From JBEKCB01 sp052139675 (GTDB lineage Bacteria; Planctomycetota; Brocadiia; CAIUPP01): a stretch of 64,000 bases of DNA. Shown here piece after piece: positions 45,337 to 53,664 of the stretch (positions are counted from its first letter, which is position 1; the number at the start of each line of letters is the position of its first letter). The DNA lies in the NCBI GenBank assembly GCA_052139675.1, contig JBKQWE010000134.1, forward strand, positions 20,983-84,982, given 5' to 3'. The translations under genes and the position numbers were made by a program. The notes under the pieces are model-generated. The model made no database searches, was not told the origin of the DNA, and was given only the letters and a program-made list of their open reading frames with translations.

Positions 45337-46538
45337 TATGGAAACGCGGCCGATCCATCGGGAAGGCGCGCGAGCGTCCATTGCGGTAGCTCGTCGGAGC
45401 AGGGATATTTCGCCGCCTCGGTCTCGTCCACATCTATGCCGAGGCCGGGACGGTCGTTGGGATAGGCGTACCCGTCGCGCACCTCGGGACAGCCGGGGAA
45501 GACCTCGCGCTCGGCATCGGTGAAACCGGACCACTCCTGGACGCCGAAGTTCGGCGCGCTGACGCCGAGGTGTACGTTGGCGGCGTGGCCGACCGGCGAG
45601 ACATCCGGCGGGCCATGCCAGGCGGTGCGGATTCCGAACGCCTCGCACAGCGCGGCCAGCTTCCGCGCCGGGGTGATCCCGCCGATGGCGCTGACGTGGC
45701 AGCGGATGAAATCTATCAGGCGGTTCTCGATGAGCGGCATCCACTCGCAGGGATTGGAGAAGAGTTCGCCCATCGCCAGCGGCGCCGCGCACTGTTGCCG
45801 GATCGCGCGGAACCACTCGATCTGCTCCGGCGGCAAGGCATCTTCCAGGAAGAAAAGCCGGTACGGCTCCAGGGCCTTTGCGAGGCGAACCGCTTCGATC
45901 GGGGGCAGGCGTTCGTGGATGTCGTGCAGCAGCTCGACGCCGAAGCCGAGCTTGCTCCTGAGATGCTCGAACAGTCGCGGGATGGCCAGGGCGGAGGCGT
46001 CCGGATCGTAATAAGCGCCGGGCAGCGCGCCTTGGGGCTTGCGGCGCGCCGGCGCCGCGCCCTGGTAGCCGCCCATCTGGCAGCGGATGACGCGATAGCC
46101 CTGCTCCATGAAGGCGCGCACTTTATCCTCGACTTGTGCCGGGTCGCGGCCGTCGGCATGGCGATAGACCGTGACTCCCTCGCGGCATTTCCCGCCCAGG
46201 AGTTCATACAGCGGCATCCCCGCGAGCTTGGCCTTGATGTCCCACAGCGCCATGTCCACGCCCGACAGGGCGTTGTTCAGCACCGGCCCGTTGCGCCAGT
46301 ACGAGCTGACCCACGCCGTCCGCCAGAGGTCCTCGATCCGCTGCGTCTCCTTGCCGCGCAGGAACGGCCGAAGGAAGTCCTCGACGGCGGCCTTGACCGG
46401 CGTGTGCCGCTGCGTGAACGTCGCGCAGCCGAGACCGTAAAGGCCCGACTCGGAGGTCTCGACTTTGACCACGATCAGTCGAGCGGATTCCGGCTGAGTC
46501 AGAATGACGCGGACGTCGCGGATCGTGATTGGGGGCAC
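45336..46538 (-). CDS. Mannonate dehydratase/RspA-like enolase-superfamily enzyme
   Basis: A 400-residue enzyme from GTG 46538 behind AAAGGAGA. It begins ITIRDVRVILTQPESARLIVVKVET as ManD-family proteins do and has ALWDIKAKLAGMPLYELLGGKCREGVTVYRHADG. The C-terminal part has FFLEDALPPEQ, LFSNPCEW, the HVSAIGGITPARKLAALCEAFGI block, and TAWHGPPDVSPVGHAANVHLGVS, the diagnostic ManD segment. Known reactions are dehydration of D-mannonate or D-gluconate, and low-activity members occur in regulators such as RspA. It fits the sugar-acid catabolic theme to its right. It converges with the R-M gene. Confidence 0.9.
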   Translation of the reverse strand: MPPITIRDVRVILTQPESARLIVVKVETSESGLYGLGCATFTQRHTPVKAAVEDFLRPFLRGKETQRIEDLWRTAWVSSYWRNGPVLNNALSGVDMALWDIKAKLAGMPLYELLGGKCREGVTVYRHADGRDPAQVEDKVRAFMEQGYRVIRCQMGGYQGAAPARRKPQGALPGAYYDPDASALAIPRLFEHLRSKLGFGVELLHDIHERLPPIEAVRLAKALEPYRLFFLEDALPPEQIEWFRAIRQQCAAPLAMGELFSNPCEWMPLIENRLIDFIRCHVSAIGGITPARKLAALCEAFGIRTAWHGPPDVSPVGHAANVHLGVSAPNFGVQEWSGFTDAEREVFPGCPEVRDGYAYPNDRPGLGIDVDETEAAKYPCSDELPQWTLARLPDGSAAFP

Positions 46539-46758
46539 AGGGTCTCCTTTCCCTACCGCGCCGGATCGGCCGCGGCGCGCTGAGGCTGCTTCTACCACGG
46601 CGCAGCACTCCAGTCAACCGGGGCGCGTGCGGCGGCGGGAGAGCGTGGGCCGGCGGGCGCAGGCGCAGGGCGGTCGAGTGTGGCTTCCCGAAAATAAGTT
46701 GCATAAAGACTGGAGCCTATTTCATAACCGATGCAGGTTGCTTAGCGACATCCGTGTT

Positions 46759-46850
46759 CGTAATCGTAATCCTAATCGTAATCGTAATCGCCGTTTGCTG
46801 TTACGGCCAAACGAAGGCCGATCAGGAGTAAGATTACGATTACGATTACG
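46759..46850. repeat. Hexamer array (CGTAAT)n and its inverted copy
   Basis: About five copies of CGTAAT, one of them altered, at 46759-46790. A matching run of ATTACG lies at 46833-46850 on the same strand, 42 bases away. The two runs are exact reverse complements over 18 bases, so they can form a hairpin. There is no gene inside. Confidence 0.85.
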
Positions 46851-46851
46851 A

Positions 46852-46970
46852 GGTTGTGAAACCAGATCTGGTCATTCCGAGCGGAGCCCTTCGGCCGTGA
46901 GCTCAGGGCCGAACGGCGGGAATCCAGCGATGCGCGCTGAACGTGGATTCCCGCCTTCGCGGGAATGACA
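46852..46970. repeat. REP/MITE-like palindromic element
   Basis: Begins GGTTGTGAAACC and ends with ATTCCCGCCTTCGCGGGAAT (46947-46966), a near-perfect palindrome. The same two components recur at 53423-53545. Several stem-forming segments (GAGCGGAGCCCTTCGG, GAACGGCGGGAATCC) lie between. No transposase is present; this looks like a small non-autonomous repeat. Confidence 0.7.
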
Positions 46971-47117
46971 AATGGACGGTGAGGGCAAGGTCGAAGCCCA
47001 TGCTTATCATTTCTGATGTCACAGAGCACTGGTTCCCTGTTGCATTTTGCGGGCGGCGGGTATACGTTATTCATCCGTCGCACGGCGATCTGACACGTTC
47101 TTAAGGAGGAGACCTTT

Positions 47118-49421
47118 ATGAAGCGCATCATCCTCGGCGCGGCCGCACTGGCGATCATGCTCTCGGGCCTGGCGGCTACAGCGGCGGCCGAAGAACCGGC
47201 GGCGCTGCCGGGCACTTTCAACATTCCCTTCAAGCGCGAGCTGCTGAACGTCCATCCGCGGCTGCTCTTCAGCAAGGACGACATGGCGCGCTGGGCGAAG
47301 GCCGGCGAGGACGACGAAAAATTCATCTGGGACGCCGGCGCCGCCGATTTCAAGGCGTGGCGGGCCGAAGCCGTCCCGACGAGCGGCGAGCCGTGGAACT
47401 TCGGCGATACCTGGCAGCGGCTGGGCTGGTGGCACGGCACGGGCGTTGACCTGCTCTACGCGAAGACCGGCGACCAGGCCGACGCGCGCCACGCCATTGA
47501 CCTGATGATGGCCATCTGCAAGAGCGAGCACTGGGAAGTCAGCGACGAAACGGACTACGGCATGGGCACCGGCCACCTCATGGCCACCGTCGCGCTGATC
47601 TACGACACCACCTACGACCAGTTGACCGACGCGCAGCGGCAGATCGTCCGCCGCCGCCTGTGGCTGGCCGCGGACCGGATGTACAACTACGGGTTCAACG
47701 AGTTCAAGAAAATCCCGAATGCGGCCGTCCGCTACTGGGAGCAGGACCCGCAGAACAACCACCGCTGGCACCGGCTGTGCGGCTACATGCTCGCCTGCCT
47801 GGCCATCTACGGCGAAGAGCCGGGCATTGACGGCTACCTCGACGACGCCATCAAGCAGGCCCAGTTCATCGCGAAGTGGCTGCCCGACGACGGCTCCAAC
47901 CACGAGGGCGCCTCGTACCAGGCCTTCGGGATGCAGTTCCTGGTGCCGGCCTTCGTGGCCATGGACCGCTGCCTGGGCATGGACACCATTCGCACGAATC
48001 CGAGCTTCCACGAAGTCCCATACTTCCGGGCCCACATGGTGACGCCCGACGGCCAGCACATGTGGAACTTCGGCGACGGCAGCTCGGGCACCTATTCCTT
48101 CAACCATTACAATTTCCAACTGGCCTGGGAATGGCGCGACCCCATGGCCCAGGCGCTGATGCTGCGGGATTTCCAGCTCTCGCCCGAAAGCTGCTTTTCC
48201 CAGGCTTTTACCCTGCTCTGGTACCATCCGTCGCTCAAGCCGGGCGACCTGGCGCTGCTGCCGACCTGGCGCTATTTCCCGGACCTCGACATCGCCGCCT
48301 TCCGCCAGAGCTGGACCGATCCGGACGCCCTGGCGACTTTCTTCAAGTGCGGCAACTACGGCGGGGTGGAGATGAACAAGTACGCCGAGTCGTTCACGCC
48401 GGTGCACTACGTCAACGTGGCCCACGATTACCCGGACGCCGGCGACTTCCTTTTCGCCTGGCGCGGGCACCTCTTCGCCACCAATACCGGCGGCAAGCAC
48501 ACGAGCGGATTCAATACGATCCTGGTCAACGGCAAGGGGCAGGACGGCGAAGGAGAAGGCTACACGCAGCCGGTGCCGAACATGGGCCAGCGGGCGCGCA
48601 TCGAGCAGTGCTTCGGCGCGCCCGGCTTCGGCATGGCGCGCGGCGAGGCCGGCGGGTTCTATCCGGACCTCTCGAAATTCACCCGGACTTTCCTCTACGT
48701 GGACAATGCCTATCTGGTCGTCGTGGACGACGTCCAGGCGCGCAAGCCGGCGGCCTTGGACTGGCTCTGCCACGGCGACGGCCAGTGGACCGAGGCGGGC
48801 AAGCTCTCGTGGCTGATCGCCCAGGGCAAGGACAAGGTCCGCCTGACACTCGCGGCGGCGCCCGCGGAGCTGAAGGCCAAGGTCGCGGCGGGAACGGGCG
48901 GCCGGCGGGGCGGCGCGAGCGTGCTGACGGCTTCGTACCACGGCGACCGCCTGCGCCTCGTGACGGTCATCGCGCCGCAGTCGGCCGCGCCGGCGGAGAT
49001 CGTGGACTGCCAGGAGACCGACGCGGGCTACGTGCTGAAGATCAAGCGCGGCGACCTGGTGGACCTGGTGGCTGTCGGCCCGACGCCGAAGGGCGAAGGC
49101 GGGATCAAGACCGACGCCGCTGCGGCGGTGGTCAGCCTGAAGGACGGCAAGCCGGTGAAGGCGATGATCGTGGCCGGGAAGAGCCTGCAGTCCGGCGACG
49201 CGATGCTGCTCTTCGACCAGCCGTGCAGCGCGCTGGCCGACGCGGCCAGCGGCAAGTTGACGCTGAGCGCGCCGCTCGGCCGCAACGCCGGCGCGGTGCG
49301 TTGCGACGCGAGCGGGCTGGGCATCCAGTCGGTCAACGGCCAGCCGATTCCCGCCGGCGCGGTGGAGTTCCAGGCCACGTCGCTGGGCTGGAAGGAGCTC
49401 CAGGACAAGCTTCTGGAATAA
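47118..49421 (+). CDS. Secreted heparinase II/III-like polysaccharide lyase
   Basis: A 767-residue secreted protein. Signal peptide ~1-24. An alpha/alpha-toroid N-terminal domain (~60-400) contains YGMGTGHLMATVALIYDTTYD, QDPQNNHRWHRLCGYMLACLAIYG and LPDDGSNHEGASYQAFGM. The HxxH- and DGSNHEG-type segments are the family's substrate-binding cleft. The C-terminal region (~430-680) has the heparinase II/III beta-sheet pattern (HDYPDAGDFLFAWRGHLFATNTGGKHTSGFNTILVNGKGQ). These lyases cleave uronic-acid polymers such as heparin or alginate by beta-elimination. The ATG follows AAGGAGGAGA. The nearby ManD-like dehydratase could process sugar acids produced from the uronates. Confidence 0.9.
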   Translation: MKRIILGAAALAIMLSGLAATAAAEEPAALPGTFNIPFKRELLNVHPRLLFSKDDMARWAKAGEDDEKFIWDAGAADFKAWRAEAVPTSGEPWNFGDTWQRLGWWHGTGVDLLYAKTGDQADARHAIDLMMAICKSEHWEVSDETDYGMGTGHLMATVALIYDTTYDQLTDAQRQIVRRRLWLAADRMYNYGFNEFKKIPNAAVRYWEQDPQNNHRWHRLCGYMLACLAIYGEEPGIDGYLDDAIKQAQFIAKWLPDDGSNHEGASYQAFGMQFLVPAFVAMDRCLGMDTIRTNPSFHEVPYFRAHMVTPDGQHMWNFGDGSSGTYSFNHYNFQLAWEWRDPMAQALMLRDFQLSPESCFSQAFTLLWYHPSLKPGDLALLPTWRYFPDLDIAAFRQSWTDPDALATFFKCGNYGGVEMNKYAESFTPVHYVNVAHDYPDAGDFLFAWRGHLFATNTGGKHTSGFNTILVNGKGQDGEGEGYTQPVPNMGQRARIEQCFGAPGFGMARGEAGGFYPDLSKFTRTFLYVDNAYLVVVDDVQARKPAALDWLCHGDGQWTEAGKLSWLIAQGKDKVRLTLAAAPAELKAKVAAGTGGRRGGASVLTASYHGDRLRLVTVIAPQSAAPAEIVDCQETDAGYVLKIKRGDLVDLVAVGPTPKGEGGIKTDAAAAVVSLKDGKPVKAMIVAGKSLQSGDAMLLFDQPCSALADAASGKLTLSAPLGRNAGAVRCDASGLGIQSVNGQPIPAGAVEFQATSLGWKELQDKLLE

Positions 49422-49510
49422 GGTCGGCGCTTCCGCCGGGATGTGATTGCAGCCGGCCCGCAGCGGCGCTGCTTGCGCGGGTCGGCCAGGTCTGCGGGAA
49501 TTCCCGGCGA

Positions 49511-50074
49511 TCAGAGCCCGAGCTGCGCGGAGACACCCTGCATCGCTTTGAGCACGATGCCGATGTGTTCCTCGAGCGGCATGCCGAGCTCCCGGGCGCC
49601 TTGCTCGACGGTCTGCCGGTTCACGCCCGCCGCGAAGGACTTCTCCTTCCATTTCTTCATCACCGTCTTCACCTCGACATCGGCCAGTTTCTTCGAAGGG
49701 CGCACCAGCGCCGCGGCGATGATCAGGCCGGTCAGTTCGTCCACCGCGTAAATGGCTTTCTTCAGGGGCGTATCGCGGGCCACGCCCGCGTGGTCCGCAT
49801 GGGCCAGGATCGCCTGCACGAGTTCGTCGGAGAACCCCTGCTGCCGCAGATATGCCGCGCCCTCCATCGGATGGCTGTCCAAAGTGGGGAACTTCTCGTA
49901 ATCGAAATCATGGAGCAGCCCGACCGCGCCCCATTTCTCGGGATCCTGTCCGAACCGCGCCGCGTAGGCGCGCATCGCCGCTTCGACGGCATAGGCGTGC
50001 TTTCGGAGGTTCGGATTCTTCGTCCAGTCTTCGAGAATCGCCGCCGCCTGGCTCCGTGTCGGCCACGTGTCCAT
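49511..50074 (-). CDS. HD-domain phosphohydrolase
   Basis: A 187-residue protein with H26 in the first helix (LRKHAYAVEAAM), the HD pair H55-D56 (GLLHDFDYE), then HPMEGA and AHADHAG in the middle, and YAVDELTGLI with a further Asp. This gives the complete H...HD...D set of the HD superfamily, which hydrolyses phosphate esters of nucleotides or other metabolites. The C-terminal ~70 residues (KKLADVEVKTVMKKWKEKSF) are typical of the short YedJ/metal-dependent group. A divergent promoter lies at 50116. Confidence 0.9.
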   Translation of the reverse strand: MDTWPTRSQAAAILEDWTKNPNLRKHAYAVEAAMRAYAARFGQDPEKWGAVGLLHDFDYEKFPTLDSHPMEGAAYLRQQGFSDELVQAILAHADHAGVARDTPLKKAIYAVDELTGLIIAAALVRPSKKLADVEVKTVMKKWKEKSFAAGVNRQTVEQGARELGMPLEEHIGIVLKAMQGVSAQLGL

Positions 50075-50115
50075 CCGGTCGCTCCTTTCGCTTTTTAACC
50101 CGCGCGCCGGGGCGG

Positions 50116-50124
50116 ATTATACCA
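50116..50124 (-). promoter_or_regulatory. Extended -10 promoter for the HD gene
   Basis: TGGTATAAT on the minus strand (TATAAT 50116-50121), followed by CCGCC, about 45 bases before the ATG at 50074. It is one of a divergent pair with the element at 50163. No strong -35. Confidence 0.65.
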
Positions 50125-50162
50125 TGTTAATGACGCGGCCTATTCCGCATACCGCCGTTCCA

Positions 50163-50171
50163 TGGTATAAT
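50163..50171 (+). promoter_or_regulatory. Extended -10 promoter for the small gene
   Basis: TGGTATAAT on the plus strand (TATAAT 50166-50171) followed by GCGGCGGC. With the oppositely oriented copy at 50116-50124 it forms a near-symmetrical divergent promoter region 55 bases across. Transcription would begin near 50178, ~80 bases before the GTG at 50257. Confidence 0.65.
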
Positions 50172-50256
50172 GCGGCGGCACGGGCGGCAAGGGCCGTCCG
50201 AAGCGCACGCTCTGCCGTACGACCCTCTTTCCGAGACTAAGAAGGCGAGGTGCAGC

Positions 50257-50514
50257 GTGAGCGACGAAAGAAGGAAAGCCGCCGGCGAGCGAACGCTGAC
50301 GCGGAGCGAAGTGCTCGAAGGGCTCAGAGCCGCCGGCGTGCCGCAGGGCGATGTCAACGGCATCATGAAGCAGGTGGACCAGACCATCGGACTGGAGAAT
50401 CTGATCGGGCTTCCGGCGCTCTTCAACGTGCTGCTGGACTATCGGGCGGATAAGACGCAGATGATGGACGCGCAGGGCGGCAAGAACGTCCCGCCGATTC
50501 GCCCTCCGCGCTGA
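50257..50514 (+). CDS. Small protein of unknown function
   Basis: An 85-residue protein from GTG 50257 (ribosome binding site GGCGAGG). The open frame also extends to ATG 50170, but that start lies inside the promoter -10, so GTG is preferred. The sequence contains a helix-turn-helix-like amphipathic part (RSEVLEGLRAAGVPQGDVNG) and IMKQVDQTIGLENLIGLPAL, and ends in a polar tail. No known domain recognised. A clear promoter, ribosome binding site and codon use like its neighbours support its being real. Confidence 0.6.
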   Translation: MSDERRKAAGERTLTRSEVLEGLRAAGVPQGDVNGIMKQVDQTIGLENLIGLPALFNVLLDYRADKTQMMDAQGGKNVPPIRPPR

Positions 50515-50536
50515 ACGTGGTGCATAAGTCATGTCT

Positions 50537-50626
50537 CACCACGAAGGGCACGAAGGTCGCGAAGGACGCACTTAAAAACGGCGATTTCACTGGCCGTTCT
50601 TCGTGTTCTTCGTGCCCTTCGTGGTG
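50537..50626. repeat. Long imperfect inverted repeat
   Basis: CACCACGAAGGGCACGAAGG (50537-50556 onward) faces CCTTCGTGCCCTTCGTGGTG-type sequence ending at 50626 with a ~34-base loop. The arms pair over ~28 bases with few mismatches. The CACGAAG period-9 pattern is a common short repeat of bacterial genomes and may act as a transcription terminator here, between two converging genes. Confidence 0.75.
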
Positions 50627-50664
50627 AAGTGTCGTGCGAGATTTGTCATCCAGCCTTCAATAGT

Positions 50665-53307
50665 TCACCTCTTTCTCGCGGAGCGCTTCGCAACGATTCG
50701 GCGGACTTCGTCGTAGCCGGAGCGGTTCCGCAGGCCCAGGCTTTCTTCCGCGCGTGCGATGGGCAGGGCGATCACCGGCGTGCCGGCGCGCACCAGCGCG
50801 CGCGCCATCTCGTTCGGGAAGCCCAACTCGCCGGACTTGGTCTTATATCGGCCCGCCGTTTCGTCCCACATCTCCTCGTGCAGGCCGGGGAGCGTCGCCT
50901 TGAGAATGCGCGCGCTGAGGAGAAAAGCGCCGACGTTCGTCTCGCCGAGGCGCTTGGTCGGCGCTCCTTCGGCGGCGGTCTCGCGCGAGGCGATCACGTA
51001 ACCGTGCAAGTCGCGCTGGATCGGAGCGTACGGAGAGCGTGTGACGGCGGCCGGGAACAGCATCGAGGATGACCCGAGCGCCTGGTAGGCCACCACGCTG
51101 CGCGCGAGGGTCTCCGCGCTGAGCAGCGGCTGCGAACCCCAGACGACGAGCACGTCCGCCTCGCCATGGCGAATCTCGGGGATGGCCGTGAGCACGGCAT
51201 GGCCGGTGCCCAGCGGTTCCTGCTGGACGGCGACGCGCGTCCCCCGCGGCAGCCGTATCTCCTTGAGGAGCCTGCTTTTCATGGCGGGGCTGACGACGAT
51301 GATCGGCGGAAGGGTCTTGAACGGCATCGCCGCCAGGGAGTCGAGCACGCGCGCGATGGAGGGCTTGCCGTCAATGACGTTGAGCGCCGCCGGGCTGCGA
51401 TATCCCCTGCCCAGCCGGAGCTTTCCGCGGCCGCCCGCGACGATGACGGGCTGAATCGGGCGCAGGAGCTTGAACGCGCACGGGTGGGGAATGCCCAGCA
51501 GTTCGCAGGTGGCCTTCTCGATCACCGGCGCGTACGTCTCCCATTTCCACCAGATGGCGCTGGCGTTGACCACGGCGCGACGGAGGACGTCGCGCAGGCA
51601 GAGCAGGCCGAACCCTTCGCCGGGGGTGCTGACGGTGATGCTTCCCTCGGCGAGGCCGTTGCGGCCGCGCGGGGCGTAGTATCCGGACTGCACGCGGTTC
51701 ACCAATTCCGCGACGTGCTCCTTGGACACCAGGGCGAGGACGTTTCCGCCGAACCCGCCGCCCATCAGGCGCGCGCCGTACACGCCGGGATGGCCGAGGA
51801 TGATGTCCGTCAGCTCGTCAATGTCGGGAGTCGTCAGCTCGTACAAATCGCGCAGGCTCTCATGCGTCTCGGTAATGAGGTCGCCCACGGCCCGCAGGCC
51901 GGGTTCGGTTTTTTCGGGCGCCTCGGGCATGCGGGAAGAAAAAATCTCCTGGAGGATCCGGACCGCCTCGCGGACGCGCACGACCTCGCCGGCATGATGG
52001 AGCGCCCGCGGGCGGATGGCGATGGGCCGGCCGCCCATCTCCTTCGCCAGGCGCGGATAGCCGCGCTCCAGTTCGGCGTACACGGCCGGGAAATCGCGGC
52101 GGATCTCCGTCAGCGTCACGCTCTCCGGCAGGAGGCCCAGGATCTCGCGCGCCTCGTATCCGGCCAGCGCCTGGTCCCTCTGCGTCGAGAGCGTTTTCAC
52201 CACGCCGCTCCAGCGTTCGCCGAAAGCCGGGTCCTGCCGGCAAAGGCGTTCGAGGAGCGCCGGGATCAGCAGGCGCGAGACGGCGGAGCGCTCGTTGAAC
52301 TTGAGGAACACGTCGCCGCTCTTGTCCGCCGGGTGCGAGAAGAAGGCCACCCACCGATACCGGAACCGGTGCAGCGGCACGAGGCTGGTCTTGAACGGGG
52401 AGAAGTTCAGGTGCAGCGCGCTCTGCCGGCGCGAGAGGCACATGGTGTAATGGTCCATGTTGCCGCCGCGCGTCCCGATGTACCATTCCGCCAGGGCCGA
52501 GTCCTCCGCGAGGGAACCGGCGTCGAACGGCAGATGGTTGGCCACTCGCGCCGCCGCGCCGGAGAGGACCACCACCGCGGAGGAGGACGAGGCGCCGCCG
52601 GCCGCCGGAATGGTGGAATCGAGCAGAAAGTCGAAACCGCGATCGAGTCGGCCGTACTTCATGCCGCAGAAGAAGACCGAGGCCTTGGCGTAATTGATCC
52701 AGTGGCGCCGAGGGGTGCCCACGCGATGCAGCCAGGCCAGCCAATGGTCTTCGAGGGACGCGCCGGGCGCGCGTTTCTCCCGTGGGCCCTCGTCGGCGCG
52801 GAACTCCGCCGGCTCCGCCGCCGGCAGCGTGGAGCATCCGCGCACGCGCGGCTGGTCGGTCGGGCGGAAAAGGATCAGCATGTCGTGCTCGCGGCTGGCG
52901 AAAGGAAGCACCTCGGTGGGAATGTATCGCACGTAGTCCACGTGCTCGCCGAGAATATTGATGCGCGCCGGCGCGCGGCCCAGCGTCACGGGACCCGGGC
53001 CGTAGCGGCCGGCGAACTGTTCGATCGCGCCGGCATACCGGTTGACCTGCCGATGGATCCGCGCCGCGCCGTTTCCGTAGAGGTGTCGAAACGTGTAAAG
53101 CAGCGCCAGCGCGAGCGGATTCCCCGTCGCATGATGCCGCGCCATGTAGTCAATCAGCGCTTCCTCCGGCCCCTCCGGAACGATCGCCTCGCCCTCCCAG
53201 TCCAGCAGATGCCGCGCCTGCTCAAGGACGCCCAGCAGCAGACGCGAGTCCATGAGGAGATGCTCCATGTCGTACTCGTTCACCGGCAGCACATTGTCCA
53301 AGTTCAT
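50665..53307 (-). CDS. Fusion of galactokinase-like GHMP kinase and GlmU-like nucleotidyltransferase
   Basis: An 880-residue bifunctional-looking protein. Residues ~1-100 are helical. Residues ~105-615 are a GHMP kinase with galactokinase motifs: GRAPARINILGEHVDY (110-125), PAAGGASSSSAV (234-245), catalytic Asp in GGNMDH (D285), and MGGGFGGNVLAL near 510. Residues ~620-880 are a nucleotidyltransferase with VIVAGGRGK in place of the usual LAGGxGTRM, EPLGTGHAV and VVWGSQPLL as in GlmU/UDP-sugar pyrophosphorylases. The order is kinase then transferase, opposite to bacterial FKP. It would phosphorylate a sugar and activate it to a nucleotide sugar in one polypeptide. The degenerate nucleotide-binding loop could mean altered base specificity. 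Confidence 0.88.
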   Translation of the reverse strand: MNLDNVLPVNEYDMEHLLMDSRLLLGVLEQARHLLDWEGEAIVPEGPEEALIDYMARHHATGNPLALALLYTFRHLYGNGAARIHRQVNRYAGAIEQFAGRYGPGPVTLGRAPARINILGEHVDYVRYIPTEVLPFASREHDMLILFRPTDQPRVRGCSTLPAAEPAEFRADEGPREKRAPGASLEDHWLAWLHRVGTPRRHWINYAKASVFFCGMKYGRLDRGFDFLLDSTIPAAGGASSSSAVVVLSGAAARVANHLPFDAGSLAEDSALAEWYIGTRGGNMDHYTMCLSRRQSALHLNFSPFKTSLVPLHRFRYRWVAFFSHPADKSGDVFLKFNERSAVSRLLIPALLERLCRQDPAFGERWSGVVKTLSTQRDQALAGYEAREILGLLPESVTLTEIRRDFPAVYAELERGYPRLAKEMGGRPIAIRPRALHHAGEVVRVREAVRILQEIFSSRMPEAPEKTEPGLRAVGDLITETHESLRDLYELTTPDIDELTDIILGHPGVYGARLMGGGFGGNVLALVSKEHVAELVNRVQSGYYAPRGRNGLAEGSITVSTPGEGFGLLCLRDVLRRAVVNASAIWWKWETYAPVIEKATCELLGIPHPCAFKLLRPIQPVIVAGGRGKLRLGRGYRSPAALNVIDGKPSIARVLDSLAAMPFKTLPPIIVVSPAMKSRLLKEIRLPRGTRVAVQQEPLGTGHAVLTAIPEIRHGEADVLVVWGSQPLLSAETLARSVVAYQALGSSSMLFPAAVTRSPYAPIQRDLHGYVIASRETAAEGAPTKRLGETNVGAFLLSARILKATLPGLHEEMWDETAGRYKTKSGELGFPNEMARALVRAGTPVIALPIARAEESLGLRNRSGYDEVRRIVAKRSARKR

Positions 53308-53664
53308 CGCCTTGCAGAAATCAGGGGGCGGCCTCTCGCTGCGAGGCGGCGTTTTGCCGCTCGTGCGGCGCAGTATACCACCGTGCCCGCGCAGATGTCA
53401 CGCCGGGCAAGGACGGAGAGCTGGTTTCACAACTCGAAACGGAATGGATTCCCGCTTTCGCGGGAATGACAAAGAAAGCCGGAGGGCGCGGTTATAATCG
53501 TCATTCCCGCGAAAGCGGGAATCCAGGTTTGTGGGTTATGAAACCGGCTCGAGCAAGCTGTGCAGACGTCGGTTGTGATTGGGATATTCCGGAGGGCGTA
53601 CGACTTTTCTCACGGCTCGCATAAAGAATCACCTCGGCGCGCCAGCGTCAGACCATGGGCTTTT
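53308..53664. other. Intergenic gap upstream of the sugar kinase fusion
   Basis: A 357-base gap that is largely the REP/MITE-like element (53423-53545). A minus-strand promoter for the kinase fusion is not obvious. A TATAAT on the plus strand near 53492 lies inside the repeat and has no gene in front of it. Confidence 0.5.
53423..53545. repeat. MITE-like element with terminal inverted repeats
   Basis: Terminal arms GGTTTCACAAC (53423-53433) and GTTATGAAACC (ending 53545) are inverted copies with one change. Inside lie two more palindromes, ATTCCCGCTTTCGCGGGAAT (53448-53467) and ATTCCCGCGAAAGCGGGAAT (53503-53522), in mirror arrangement. The related element at 46852 shares both components. About 123 bases, no coding content, no visible target-site duplication. 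Confidence 0.8.

Larger units (their letters stand above)
46539..47117. other. Intergenic region with hexamer and palindromic repeats
   Basis: A 579-base gap between divergent genes. It contains the inverted hexamer arrays (46759-46850) and a REP-like element (46852-46970). Near 47040-47068 there is a weak promoter-like pair (TTGCAT, then TACGTT after 17 bases) in front of the lyase gene. No protein-coding signal. Confidence 0.55.

Noticed and set aside
47067..49652. 861-codon minus-strand open frame
   Set aside because: Antisense shadow of the heparinase-like gene, with no domain-like sequence.
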